64,000 nucleotides of DNA. Source: Fusicatenibacter saccharivorans (lineage in GTDB: Bacteria; Bacillota; Clostridia; Lachnospirales; Lachnospiraceae). Shown here piece after piece: positions 33,557 through 41,490 of the stretch; positions within the stretch are counted from its first letter, which is position 1; each line of letters begins with the position of its first letter. The notes below the pieces were generated by a model. That model was not told the origin of the DNA. It worked only from the letters and a program-made list of their open reading frames with translations, and made no database searches. The position numbers were made by a program, and so were the translations under genes. The stretch is from NCBI RefSeq assembly GCF_027667425.1, contig NZ_JAQEGR010000010.1, positions 62,001 to 126,000 of the forward strand, in the 5' to 3' direction.

Positions 33557-34915
33557 TTAATCTTCGGCCAGAGCTGCCTTTATCATCAATGCACACTCGA
33601 TCCGTTTCTGCTGCATCTTGCATCCGATCTCGTAAACATCGTTGATCTTACCTGTGAAATTGTAGGAGTTTGCCGCGCATCCGCCGCTGCAGTAGAACCG
33701 TGCAAAGCACTGGCTGCACTCCTTCTTGGAATAAACGTTGCATTTTTTGAATTCGTTGACAGTTTCTGTCTTTTTCACGCCTTCGTAAACATTTCCGAGG
33801 CAGAAATCTTCCTGTCCTACGAACTGGTGGCACGGATAGAAATCGCCCCACGGTGTTACCGCAAGGTACTCGGTTCCGGAACCGCAGCCGGAAAGACGTT
33901 TATAAACACATGGTCCGCCGGTCAGATCGATCATAAAGTGGAAGAAATTGAAGCCTCTTCCCTCTTTTTCTCTCTTGATCATCTCTCTTGCCAGAATGTC
34001 GTACTGTTCGAAGATCACCGGAAGGTCTTCCTCACGGATCGCATAGTCCTCGGTCGGAGGCGCTACAACAGGCTCAACCGAGATCTGCTTGAAGCCGAGG
34101 TCTGCCAGATGGAGAACATCAGCTGCAAAGTCTGTGTTGTAATGCGTGAAGGTTCCGCGCACATAGTATTTATCCTGATGACGAAGCTCAGCGAATTTCT
34201 GGAATTTCGGCACGATCAGATCGTAGCTTCCGGCACCTTTGCGGAACGGACGCATGTGATCGTGAACTTCTTTTCTTCCGTCGATACTTAATACGACGTT
34301 GCCCATCTCTTTATTGCAGAACTCCATGACCTCGTCGTTTAAGAGAACACCGTTGGTGGTCAGGGTGAAACGGAAGTTCTTGTTATGTAACTTCTCCTGT
34401 TCTCTTCCGTAGGCTACGAGCTGTTTTACAACATCCCAGTTCATCAGCGGTTCACCGCCGAAGAAATCTACCTCGAGGTTTCTTCTGCTGCCGGAGTTTG
34501 CGATCAGGAAATCAAGCGCTTTTTTGCCGACTTCCAGGGACATCAGTGCACGTCTTCCGTGATACTCGCCCTCTTCTGCGAAGCAGTAACGACAGGCAAG
34601 GTTACAGTCGTGTGCAATGTGGAGGCAGAGTGCTTTTACGACGGTCGGACGGTTGGAAAACTGATCAATTGCGTTTTCGTAAATGTCTTTTGTAAAGAGC
34701 ATGCCGTTATCTGTAAGTTCCTGAATTTCTTCTCTGGCTTCGGTGATGTCCTGCTCGGCATATTTACTGCTAAGCGCCTCTGCTGCCTCTTCTGCATTTT
34801 TTCCTTCGTTCATGCAGGAAAGGACATCGTATACGCAGTCATCCACAACATGGACGGAGCCGCTGTTGACGTCCAGCACCATGTTGAAGCCATTGCTTTT
34901 ATATAAATGTATCAC
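33557..34915 (-). CDS. scfB: SCIFF peptide maturase (radical SAM/SPASM, thioether-forming)
   Basis: The 452-residue enzyme makes thioether crosslinks in the SCIFF peptide encoded just upstream. It has a RRE-like N-terminal region (VLDVNSGSVHVVDDCVYDVL), the radical SAM motif CNLACRYCFAEEG, GGEPLMNWDVV, and a Cys-rich SPASM region (GCGSGTEYLAVTPWGDFYPC, ECSQCFARFYCSGGC) for two auxiliary 4Fe-4S clusters. The open frame begins at 35005, but that stretch includes a hairpin; AAAGGAA seven bases before a GTG at 34915 gives the normal N-terminus (IHLYKSNGFN). The hairpin between scfA and scfB may set their ratio. Confidence 0.95.
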   Translation of the reverse strand: MIHLYKSNGFNMVLDVNSGSVHVVDDCVYDVLSCMNEGKNAEEAAEALSSKYAEQDITEAREEIQELTDNGMLFTKDIYENAIDQFSNRPTVVKALCLHIAHDCNLACRYCFAEEGEYHGRRALMSLEVGKKALDFLIANSGSRRNLEVDFFGGEPLMNWDVVKQLVAYGREQEKLHNKNFRFTLTTNGVLLNDEVMEFCNKEMGNVVLSIDGRKEVHDHMRPFRKGAGSYDLIVPKFQKFAELRHQDKYYVRGTFTHYNTDFAADVLHLADLGFKQISVEPVVAPPTEDYAIREEDLPVIFEQYDILAREMIKREKEGRGFNFFHFMIDLTGGPCVYKRLSGCGSGTEYLAVTPWGDFYPCHQFVGQEDFCLGNVYEGVKKTETVNEFKKCNVYSKKECSQCFARFYCSGGCAANSYNFTGKINDVYEIGCKMQQKRIECALMIKAALAED

Positions 34916-34970
34916 TGTGGTATTCCTTTCTATAACTCTCTCTTTTTTTGATGTGCCTGGCAAAAAGAAT

Positions 34971-35003
34971 GTTCCCAAATCCGGCGAAACCGGTTCTGGG
35001 AAC
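34971..35003 (-). terminator. Attenuator-like hairpin between scfA and scfB
   Basis: GTTCCCA (34971-34977) pairs with TGGGAAC (34997-35003), and inner CCGG/CCGG arms extend the stem. It is followed on the minus strand by ATTCTTTTTGCC. Partial termination here would make much more peptide mRNA than maturase mRNA. Confidence 0.75.
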
Positions 35004-35031
35004 ACCTTTTACTCGTCCTTATGGATTACTT

Positions 35032-35172
35032 TTACTTATGCTCGCAGCTCTGGTTGCCTACGGTGCAAGAAGTCTTACATGCGGACTGGCAGGATGTCTG
35101 GCACTCACCGCATCCACCTTTTTTTACAGTGTTCTGTAAGCTTTTTGTATTTAAAGTTTTGATGTGTTTCAT
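35032..35172 (-). CDS. scfA: SCIFF ribosomally synthesized peptide precursor (six cysteines in about forty-five residues)
   Basis: This 46-residue peptide begins MKHIKTLNTKSLQNTVKKGG and then carries six cysteines at 21, 24, 28, 32, 36 and 43 within a Gly/Ser/Thr-rich core, ending SCEHK. The leader and the Cys spacing match the SCIFF family that is nearly universal in Clostridia. GGAGGAATGTGCC precedes the ATG. The maturase scfB follows, and secDF after it. The mature product is a thioether (ranthipeptide-class) peptide; its biological role is not settled. The gene is short enough to be missed by automatic calling. Confidence 0.95.
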   Translation of the reverse strand: MKHIKTLNTKSLQNTVKKGGCGECQTSCQSACKTSCTVGNQSCEHK

Positions 35173-35186
35173 GGCACATTCCTCCT

Positions 35187-35228
35187 TCATTGTAGTTGAC
35201 GCGCGACTTTTTTATAGTCTTCGGCCAT
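35187..35228 (-). CDS. Possible 13-codon leader ORF before scfA
   Basis: A frame MAEDYKKVARQLQ ends 14 bases before the scfA ATG, next to its ribosome binding site. It starts only a few bases after the probable transcription start of the extended -10 promoter and has no clear ribosome binding site, so it may be chance. Confidence 0.2.
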   Translation of the reverse strand: MAEDYKKVARQLQ

Positions 35229-35239
35229 TAGCTCTTCCC

Positions 35240-35245
35240 ATTATA
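35240..35245 (-). promoter_or_regulatory. scfA extended -10 promoter
   Basis: TGCTATAAT on the minus strand is a strong extended -10; the -35 is weak. The predicted start lies about 60 bases upstream of the scfA ATG. Confidence 0.65.
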
Positions 35246-35305
35246 GCATAGGTTTTTCAAATTTAAAAGTCTGTTTTTTGAAAAAATGTTCTGTTTTGTC
35301 CGCTT

Positions 35306-35698
35306 TTATCTGCCGTGTGCCGTCATTCCGCCTGCCATTCCGCCGACGGCACAGACTGCTGCCGCCCACAGAAGTCTTCCGGCTCCGGCAAATCCGCCCG
35401 GCAGGAAGACTGCGGAGACGATGATCAGAATGGCAAAATACACGATTCCAAAGCAGATGCCCCAGAGAAACCGCCGTTTTCCCGCCATGTTTCCTGCCAT
35501 TCTTCCGCCGGAAAAGCTTGATGCCAGATAGATCACCACAATGCCCGCCTGCACCCAGCTTTCCTTCCAGGAAAATTTCCAGAGCAGGAAAGACAGCAGC
35601 AAAAGAAGAAGCACCGAGATCAGATAGGAAACGAGAAGAGCCTTCAGCCAGCTGATCCCGCTGCCCGCACCCACCGCCCATGTTTTCTTTTCTTCCAT
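35306..35698 (-). CDS. TIGR04086-like four-segment membrane protein
   Basis: The 130-residue protein has four predicted membrane segments (about 22-45, 52-70, 75-97, 103-125) and conserved small-residue packing (GGRMAGNMAGKRRFLWGICF, then AVGGMAGGM). It resembles the TIGR04086 family, found in Clostridia near the SCIFF and Sec genes. The ATG at 35698 is preceded by GGGAGGG, which lies inside the 3' arm of a terminator-like hairpin (35702-35741). A longer open frame to 35911 belongs to another frame of the upstream surface protein. Function is unknown. Confidence 0.75.
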   Translation of the reverse strand: MEEKKTWAVGAGSGISWLKALLVSYLISVLLLLLLSFLLWKFSWKESWVQAGIVVIYLASSFSGGRMAGNMAGKRRFLWGICFGIVYFAILIIVSAVFLPGGFAGAGRLLWAAAVCAVGGMAGGMTAHGR

Positions 35699-35701
35699 AA
35701 G

Positions 35702-35741
35702 AAAAAGCCCTCCCATACTGTAAATGTATGGAATGGCTTTT
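35702..35741 (-). terminator. Terminator hairpin that includes the next gene's ribosome binding site
   Basis: On the minus strand AAAAGCC..TTCCATAC pairs with GTATGG..GGCTTTTT, followed by TTTTTCTT and then the ATG at 35698. It can end transcripts of the upstream surface-protein gene. The 3' arm contains the GGAGGG needed by the downstream gene, so a folded read-through RNA would also be poorly translated. Confidence 0.7.
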
Positions 35742-35759
35742 CCGGATATGCCTGTTTCT

Positions 35760-37457
35760 TTATTTTTCGTCAAACGGATGATTCTTTTTGAATTCCAGCC
35801 ATGCGGCCATGCTCTTTGCGCGTTTCGCCTGCATCTGAAGGAATGCCATGCAGAACATAACGGCTGCAGAAAGTGCGGAGCTGATCGCCAGCGGAAGCAC
35901 CATCGTCTCATCGCCGGTGTTGACCGGGATGCTGCGGATGCTTACAGTGGTCTGTGTCTTCTTCTGCGGAATCTTTGTGCTTCCGGTATTGGAATTGGAA
36001 GAGCTGTTGTTACTGCTGCTCTTCGACGGTGTGGCTGTCGGAGTCGGAGTGGATGTCTTATTCGTTCCGTAGTTGTCCGGTCCTACAAGGATCGTTCCTG
36101 CGGCACGCAGCGTACTTACGTCATCGGCTGCACTTGCTGTCATTTCACCTGCACTCAGGTTGGATTTCTGCTCTGCAGCTGCAAGCAGTTCATGCTCGCC
36201 TTCGTCCGCCGTCTCAGCTTCTGCTGTTTCCGTCTGCTCCTCTGATACAAGGCTTCTGGACAGACTTACTGCCACCGGCTGGATCAAAAGAGAGACATTG
36301 GAGATCAGATAGCCGTCTTCTGTGCTGTCCGTACCGGATGGATTGGAAATTTCATCGAAATTTTTTACGGTTTCGTTTTCTTTCTGAATTTCATCTTTTA
36401 CAAGGTCATCCAGATTTTCATCCTGTTTCCACTGGTCCGATGATGCATCATTTCCCGTTCCGTTCTGGTTATCCTGGTTTGTATCGTCCTGGTTTGTATC
36501 ATCTGCTGCAGGATCGTCTTTTGCTGTATCATCCGGGGCAGGTGTCACGGTTGGATCTTCTGCCGGAGTTTCCGGATTCTCCGGATTTTCACTGTCATCG
36601 GTATTCTCGCCCGGTGCTGTCGTCGGAGTTACTTCCGGCGTTACGGTCGGTTCCGCATCCGGTGTCGGCGCTGCCGTTGGTGTATCCCCTGTATCTTCTC
36701 CGTTGTCCGCATCCGGTGTCGGAGTTGCCGTTGGTTCCTCCGCCGGCGTTACGGTCGGCTCTGCGTCCGGCGTTTCCGTCGGTTCTGCGTCCGGGGTCAC
36801 CGTTGGTTCTGCGGTCGGCTCTGCATCCGGCGTTTCCGTCGGACCCGGAGTTGGTGTTACGGTATCTTCTGCCGCATCCGGTGCCGGAGACTCGCCTGGC
36901 GCAAGCGTTGGTGTTTCCGAAACCGTTTCTTTTGCTTTTTCTGCTGCCAGAACAGCCTCATATCCGGCTTCTGTCACCACGATTTCATCTGCCGCAAAAA
37001 CGGTATCTGTTACTCTTCCCCTGAAGTCTGTTTTCTGCTGTTTCTTTCGATACGTTTCCAGCTCTTTTTCATCCATTCCGACGAATACCAGATATTTTTC
37101 TGCTGCTTCCTCCGCTGCCGTTTTGCTGGTATCTGCAGCAGTGTTTTTTTCGGTTGTTTTCCCGTCCGCCTGCAGTTCTGCCGCTGCAACTGCAAGAAGC
37201 TCCTGTGCTTTTTCCACGGTTTTTACTGCTGTCTCTGCCGTTGTACCGTCTGCCGTATCATCGCCGGTTTTCAGATTCACATAAACGGCTGCCCGTTTTG
37301 TCTCTGTACCGTTCTCCGTTCCGGAGACAGTTTCGTTCTGTACTGCGCTTTTTTCCGTTCCTGCCGATGCGCTGGCACGGAGCGGAACTGCATCGGAAAA
37401 TACCAGTGTGCCCGCAAGGACAGCACCCATCACTTTCCATGCCTGTTTTTTCTTCAT
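35760..37457 (-). CDS. Cell-surface protein with Pro/Thr-rich TPTP-type repeats and C-terminal anchor
   Basis: The 565-residue protein has a signal peptide (KVMGAVLAGTLVFSDAVPLRASA), an N-terminal region with AVYVNLKTGDDTADGTTAET, then about 200 residues of repeats such as PTETPDAEPTAEPTVTPDAE, an acidic middle, and a C-terminal hydrophobic segment (about 527-548) with a basic tail (KRAKSMAAWLEFKKN). No canonical LPxTG is seen, although TGDETMVLPLA precedes the segment. It is probably membrane-anchored and spans the wall. Similar Pro-Thr-Glu repeats occur in the exporter adaptor at 15343. Function is unknown. Confidence 0.75.
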   Translation of the reverse strand: MKKKQAWKVMGAVLAGTLVFSDAVPLRASASAGTEKSAVQNETVSGTENGTETKRAAVYVNLKTGDDTADGTTAETAVKTVEKAQELLAVAAAELQADGKTTEKNTAADTSKTAAEEAAEKYLVFVGMDEKELETYRKKQQKTDFRGRVTDTVFAADEIVVTEAGYEAVLAAEKAKETVSETPTLAPGESPAPDAAEDTVTPTPGPTETPDAEPTAEPTVTPDAEPTETPDAEPTVTPAEEPTATPTPDADNGEDTGDTPTAAPTPDAEPTVTPEVTPTTAPGENTDDSENPENPETPAEDPTVTPAPDDTAKDDPAADDTNQDDTNQDNQNGTGNDASSDQWKQDENLDDLVKDEIQKENETVKNFDEISNPSGTDSTEDGYLISNVSLLIQPVAVSLSRSLVSEEQTETAEAETADEGEHELLAAAEQKSNLSAGEMTASAADDVSTLRAAGTILVGPDNYGTNKTSTPTPTATPSKSSSNNSSSNSNTGSTKIPQKKTQTTVSIRSIPVNTGDETMVLPLAISSALSAAVMFCMAFLQMQAKRAKSMAAWLEFKKNHPFDEK

Positions 37458-37531
37458 TGCGTTTCTCCTTATGTTCTCTTGGTCTATCTTAAAAAAATCT
37501 GTCTTTTTGTGTCATAATTTCGCATTACAGC

Positions 37532-37560
37532 ATTATAGCACAAGAAAGAATCCCGCGCAA
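37532..37560 (-). promoter_or_regulatory. Promoter of the surface-protein gene, overlapping the ftsH terminator
   Basis: On the minus strand TTGCGC (37555-37560) and TATAAT (37532-37537, extended TGC) are 17 bases apart. The -35 lies within the 3' arm of the ftsH terminator hairpin. Confidence 0.75.
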
Positions 37561-37657
37561 GGCTGAAGTCGCCTTGAAACGCGGGATTCGTGAATCACTT
37601 TCTTACGCAGTGAAACAGCAAGTGTTTCACTGCTGGGTGAACAGTAACGCGGGATTC
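37548..37657 (-). terminator. Complex terminator region after ftsH with three copies of one 10-mer
   Basis: On the minus strand GAATCCCGCG occurs at 37648-37657 and 37580-37589, and its complement at 37548-37557. The second copy and the complement form a nested hairpin with inner CAAGGC/GCCTTG, followed by TTTCTTG. Between the two direct copies lies a perfect hairpin GCAGTGAAACA/TGTTTCACTGC (37607-37633). The first copy could compete for the same complement. Confidence 0.7.
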
Positions 37658-37677
37658 TCATCTGCTTTTATCGCTTT

Positions 37678-39537
37678 TTAGTTTGTTTCCATTCTCGTTG
37701 TCGTGAGCTGATCCGGGGATAAATTCAGGATTTCCATAAACTCATCACCTGTGATTGTCTCTTTCTCATACAGATATTTTGCCAGCTCGTGGAGTTTCGG
37801 CATGTTATCTTTTAAGAGCTGCTCTGCTTTGTCGTACTGTTTTCTGACTGCTGCAACAACCTTCTCATCAATCTGTGCTGCTGTCGATTCGGAGCATGCC
37901 AGGGAAGTGTCACCGCCGAGGTACTGGTTCGTTACCGTCTCAAATGCAACCATACCAAATTCCTCGTTCATACCGAAGCGGGTGATCATGGATCTTGCCA
38001 CCTTCGTTGCCTGCTCGATATCGTTCGAAGCACCTGTCGTGATGGAATGGAACACCAGATCCTCTGCCACACGGCCGCCGGTCAGGGTTGCAATCTTGTT
38101 TTCCAGCTCTTCGCGGCTCATCAGGTTGTGCTCATCTTCATCCACCTGCATCGTATAGCCGAGGGCGCCGGACGTACGCGGGATAATGGTGATCTTCGTA
38201 ACCGGAGCGGAATGGCTCTGCAGTGCTGCGACGAGTGCATGGCCGACCTCGTGGTAGGAAACGATCAGTTTCTCTTTGTCGGTCATGATCTTATTCTTCT
38301 TCTGGTATCCGGCGATGACAACCTCAACGCTCTCCTCCAGATCCGCCTGGGTGACGAATTTTCTTCCATCACGGACGGCACGGAGTGCTGCCTCGTTGAT
38401 CATATTGGCAAGTTCTGCACCAGAAGCACCGGATGCCATACGTGCGATCGCATTGTAATCGACATTGTCGCCCACGCGGATGTTTTTCGCATGGACTTTC
38501 AGGATTTCCTCACGGCCTTTTAAGTCAGGCAGTTCAACCGGCACACGGCGGTCGAAACGGCCCGGACGAAGAAGTGCCGGGTCCAGGGAATCCGGACGGT
38601 TCGTCGCTGCCAGAATGACAACGCCTTTCTTTCCATCGAATCCATCCATCTCGGCAAGCAGCTGGTTCAGGGTCTGCTCACGCTCGTCGTTTCCGGAGAA
38701 TCCGCCGCCGTCACGTTTTTTGCCGACGGTATCGATCTCATCGATAAAGACGATACACGGTGCTTTCTCATTTGCCTGCTGGAACAGGTCACGCACCTTC
38801 GCAGCTCCCATGCCGACGAACATCTCGACAAACTCAGAACCGGAAATGGAGAAGAACGGAACATTTGCCTCTCCGGCTACTGCCTTTGCAAGCAGCGTTT
38901 TACCGGTTCCTGGAGGGCCGACAAGCAGTGCTCCTTTCGGCATTTTTGCACCAATTTCTTCATATTTTTTGGGATTATGCAGGAAGTCAACAATCTCCTG
39001 TAAAATTTCTTTTGCCTCATCCTCTCCGGCAACATCTGCAAATTTAATGCCGGTTTCGGACTGTACATAAACCTTGGCGTTGCTCTTTCCAAAGCTCATC
39101 GCATTTCCCATGCCGCCCATCATCTTGCTCGTCATGCGTTTCATCAGCCACTGTCCGAGCGCAACCATCACAACGATCGGTATTACCCATGTTAAAAGAA
39201 ATTCCATGAGTGGCGACATCTGCTCTATGATCGGCGTTCCGAATTCGGTAATACCTGCCTCATATAAACGATCTACCAGCTTGTAATCATTCATCACACC
39301 CGTCTTATAATAATTCGCCGGGCTTGATTTGTCGCTGAAAATAATCTCATTTGACTGGATCTGGACTTCGCTGATTTCGTTGTTATCTACCATCTGCAAA
39401 AATTTTCCGTAATCAACTTCTGTTACTTTTGGCTCGAGAAGTCTCGGGAAAAGCAGAAGATTTAACAGCAGAATGACGATCAGCGCAATCACATAATAAA
39501 AAATTATGGGTTTTTTCGGTTTTTGCACCTGTTTCAT
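37678..39537 (-). CDS. ftsH: ATP-dependent zinc metalloprotease FtsH
   Basis: The 619-residue membrane protease has two membrane segments (about 11-30 and 105-125) around an extracytoplasmic domain, then the AAA module (Walker A GPPGTGKT, Walker B CIVFIDEIDT, SRH RPDSLDPALLRPGRFDRR) and the peptidase domain with the zinc motif HEVGH. It degrades misfolded membrane and regulatory proteins. GGAGGGGATACAG precedes the ATG, and a consensus promoter lies at 39579-39607. Confidence 0.97.
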   Translation of the reverse strand: MKQVQKPKKPIIFYYVIALIVILLLNLLLFPRLLEPKVTEVDYGKFLQMVDNNEISEVQIQSNEIIFSDKSSPANYYKTGVMNDYKLVDRLYEAGITEFGTPIIEQMSPLMEFLLTWVIPIVVMVALGQWLMKRMTSKMMGGMGNAMSFGKSNAKVYVQSETGIKFADVAGEDEAKEILQEIVDFLHNPKKYEEIGAKMPKGALLVGPPGTGKTLLAKAVAGEANVPFFSISGSEFVEMFVGMGAAKVRDLFQQANEKAPCIVFIDEIDTVGKKRDGGGFSGNDEREQTLNQLLAEMDGFDGKKGVVILAATNRPDSLDPALLRPGRFDRRVPVELPDLKGREEILKVHAKNIRVGDNVDYNAIARMASGASGAELANMINEAALRAVRDGRKFVTQADLEESVEVVIAGYQKKNKIMTDKEKLIVSYHEVGHALVAALQSHSAPVTKITIIPRTSGALGYTMQVDEDEHNLMSREELENKIATLTGGRVAEDLVFHSITTGASNDIEQATKVARSMITRFGMNEEFGMVAFETVTNQYLGGDTSLACSESTAAQIDEKVVAAVRKQYDKAEQLLKDNMPKLHELAKYLYEKETITGDEFMEILNLSPDQLTTTRMETN

Positions 39538-39578
39538 CTGTATCCCCTCCTGTTTCTTGATTTTCTTTCTTTTTTAGT

Positions 39579-39607
39579 AGCATAAACTTTTCTTTCGCTA
39601 AAATCAA
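39579..39607 (-). promoter_or_regulatory. ftsH promoter
   Basis: TTGATT (39602-39607) and TATGCT (39579-39584) on the minus strand, 17-base spacer. Confidence 0.65.
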
Positions 39608-39673
39608 TCAAATTCTGACATTTCATGAAACTTTTATACTTTTTTATATTTTCGCTATAGAAAGGTAAGTTTC

Positions 39674-39702
39674 TTGCTTTTCCATCTGTTTTCGGCTATA
39701 CT
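39674..39702 (+). promoter_or_regulatory. Promoter for the RluA-family gene
   Basis: TTGCTT (39674-39679) and TATACT (39697-39702), 17-base spacer. The decamer GCTATAGAAA occurs twice in this gap (about 39653 and 39770). Confidence 0.7.
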
Positions 39703-39794
39703 TGCGAAAGACTGGGAAAGTCTCTTTTTGAAATTTTGCCCCGAAATGACGGGGTTCATTCGATAAAAAAGCTATAGAAACGGAGGTTTTGTGT

Positions 39795-40685
39795 ATGGGA
39801 CACAGGTTTACATATGTGGTTTCGCCGGAGGAGGAACGGGAAAATCTGACTGTGGAATGGTTTCTCCGCCGGCATGGATATTCGCGCCATATTATTACGG
39901 GCTTAAAACGCACAGAGGACGGCATTTTCCGAAACGGCGTCCGCGCCTGGACGAGCCAGGCCGTGCACGCCGGGGATGTGATCGAAACGCACCTTGTCGA
40001 AACAGAACCCTCCGACGGAATTCTGCCGCGGCCGGTTCCGTTTTCGGTTGTGTATGAGGATGACGACATCCTCGTTGTGGATAAACCCGCTGATACGCCG
40101 ATTCATCCGTCGATTGGAAATTATGAAAATACGCTGGCAAACGGCATTGCATGGTATTTTGAACAGAAAGGTGAACCCTTCGTCTACCGCTGCATCAACC
40201 GCCTCGACCGCGACACCACCGGCCTTATCGTGCTCGCCAAGCACGCCTTAAGCGCCGCCGTCCTCTCCCAGGCCATGCGCTCCCGCGAAATCCACCGCAC
40301 GTATCAGGCCTTCGCCCTCGGCGAAACCGCTGCATCCGGCACCATCGACGCACCGATCGCCCGCCTCAACGGCTCCCTCATCCAGCGCACCGTCGACTTT
40401 GCCTCCGGCGAGCGCTCCGTAACCCATTACCGCACCCTCGCGCACTGCTCCGTTTTCTCCCACCTCGAACTCAATCTCGAAACCGGCCGCACCCACCAGA
40501 TCCGCGTCCACATGGCTTACATCGGCCATCCGCTGCTCGGCGATACCCTCTACAACAAAACTCCCGGCACTTTCCCCCGCCAGGCACTTCACTCTGCATC
40601 GCTCTCCTTCGTCCATCCGATCACCGGAGAACCCTTAAACTTCCACGCACCACTGCCGGAAGATATGCAAAACCTGCTGACATAA
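39795..40685 (+). CDS. RluA-family 23S rRNA/tRNA pseudouridine synthase
   Basis: The 296-residue enzyme has an S4-like N-terminal region (about 15-70) and the catalytic motif INRLDRDTTGL with the aspartate of HRLD-type enzymes; ETGRTHQIRVHMAYIGHPLL follows. It isomerises uridines in rRNA or tRNA; the exact target cannot be told. GGAGG eight bases before the ATG at 39795 favours it over an in-frame TTG at 39789. The second half uses C-ending codons almost without exception, unlike the first half and its neighbours. It is one of the few plus-strand genes and ends at a strong terminator. Confidence 0.93.
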   Translation: MGHRFTYVVSPEEERENLTVEWFLRRHGYSRHIITGLKRTEDGIFRNGVRAWTSQAVHAGDVIETHLVETEPSDGILPRPVPFSVVYEDDDILVVDKPADTPIHPSIGNYENTLANGIAWYFEQKGEPFVYRCINRLDRDTTGLIVLAKHALSAAVLSQAMRSREIHRTYQAFALGETAASGTIDAPIARLNGSLIQRTVDFASGERSVTHYRTLAHCSVFSHLELNLETGRTHQIRVHMAYIGHPLLGDTLYNKTPGTFPRQALHSASLSFVHPITGEPLNFHAPLPEDMQNLLT

Positions 40686-40690
40686 ACCAA

Positions 40691-40716
40691 CCCCCGTGAG
40701 TTGCCGCTCACGGGGG
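40691..40716. terminator. Strong terminator after the RluA gene
   Basis: CCCCCGTGAG and CTCACGGGGG form a perfect ten-base stem with loop TTGCCG, followed by TTTTGTTG on the plus strand. It may also stop the converging UPF0303 transcript. Confidence 0.92.
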
Positions 40717-40798
40717 TTTTGTTGTCCCTGATGGAACTGTCATGTCTTTTTGCCGGTGACATTGTATCATACACAAAATTTAGTTTCAATCATCATTT

Positions 40799-41299
40799 TC
40801 ATACAGTTCTGATTCTCGGTACTTCATCGATATGCAAATATTTGCTGATGCATTTCACAATCACATCATGATCCGAAACCTGTCCCATGCCGGACACTGC
40901 TACGGTTGCCACAACGCCGACTTCTTCCACGCAGATCGGAAAACCTCCGCCCAGCATTGCGTATTCCTTCGGGTCCAGTACCATCTGTTTTACGCTCTCC
41001 GGCGCATTCGTCGCTGCCATGTAGAGTTGCAGCGAACTCCGCTCCGTCAGAAGCACCGAATTGCTCTTCCGTCTCATCAGCTCCACATTGTGCGGCGTAA
41101 TGCCGTTATCACAATACTGGAATACAACTTCCCCGTTGCTTCTGCGGATCATGATGCCAACCTGTGCTCCGCGCCGTCTTGCCTCCATCAGGATCATCGT
41201 TCCCAGTTCCCATGCGTCTGCATTTGTAAAATGCGTAAACTGCAGAATATCCTCCTGCATATCGAGCACTTTCATCAGTTCATCCATTGTCATTGTCAT
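40799..41299 (-). CDS. UPF0303 / GlcG-HbpS-like heme-binding-fold protein
   Basis: The 166-residue protein has the GlcG/HbpS-like fold segments seen in UPF0303 (YBR137W-like) proteins: ARRRGAQVGIMIRRSNGEVV, and LGGGFPICVEEVGVVATVAV followed by SGMGQVSDHDVIV. The annotation is by family resemblance; relatives have been linked to heme or cofactor binding, but no heme ligand can be named here. It lies between the Rnf operon and the RluA gene as a single transcription unit. Confidence 0.82.
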   Translation of the reverse strand: MTMTMDELMKVLDMQEDILQFTHFTNADAWELGTMILMEARRRGAQVGIMIRRSNGEVVFQYCDNGITPHNVELMRRKSNSVLLTERSSLQLYMAATNAPESVKQMVLDPKEYAMLGGGFPICVEEVGVVATVAVSGMGQVSDHDVIVKCISKYLHIDEVPRIRTV

Positions 41300-41441
41300 A
41301 CTTTTGCCCCGTCCTTTCTGCCATTTTATATTTTTTTAGCTTTTTGCCCCTCGTTTTCTGACTTTCAGTTTATCATTTTCCCAAATTCAAGTCAAGCCAG
41401 CCACCACCGGCATTGGCTAACACGATATCACCGAAAAGCAA

Positions 41442-41483
41442 AAATTCCACGCCGCAGAAGTTCCCTCCCACAGCATGGAATTT
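41442..41483 (-). terminator. Terminator of the rnf operon
   Basis: AAATTCCA and TGGAATTT arms, extended by GC pairs, lie 8 bases after the rnfB stop and are followed on the minus strand by TTGCTTTTC. Confidence 0.75.
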
Positions 41484-41490
41484 CTCATTT

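Noticed and set aside
35954..37024. 356-residue plus-strand Pro/Leu/Arg-rich frame
   Set aside because: It is the antisense reading of the Thr-Pro repeats in the surface protein and has no credible start or domain.
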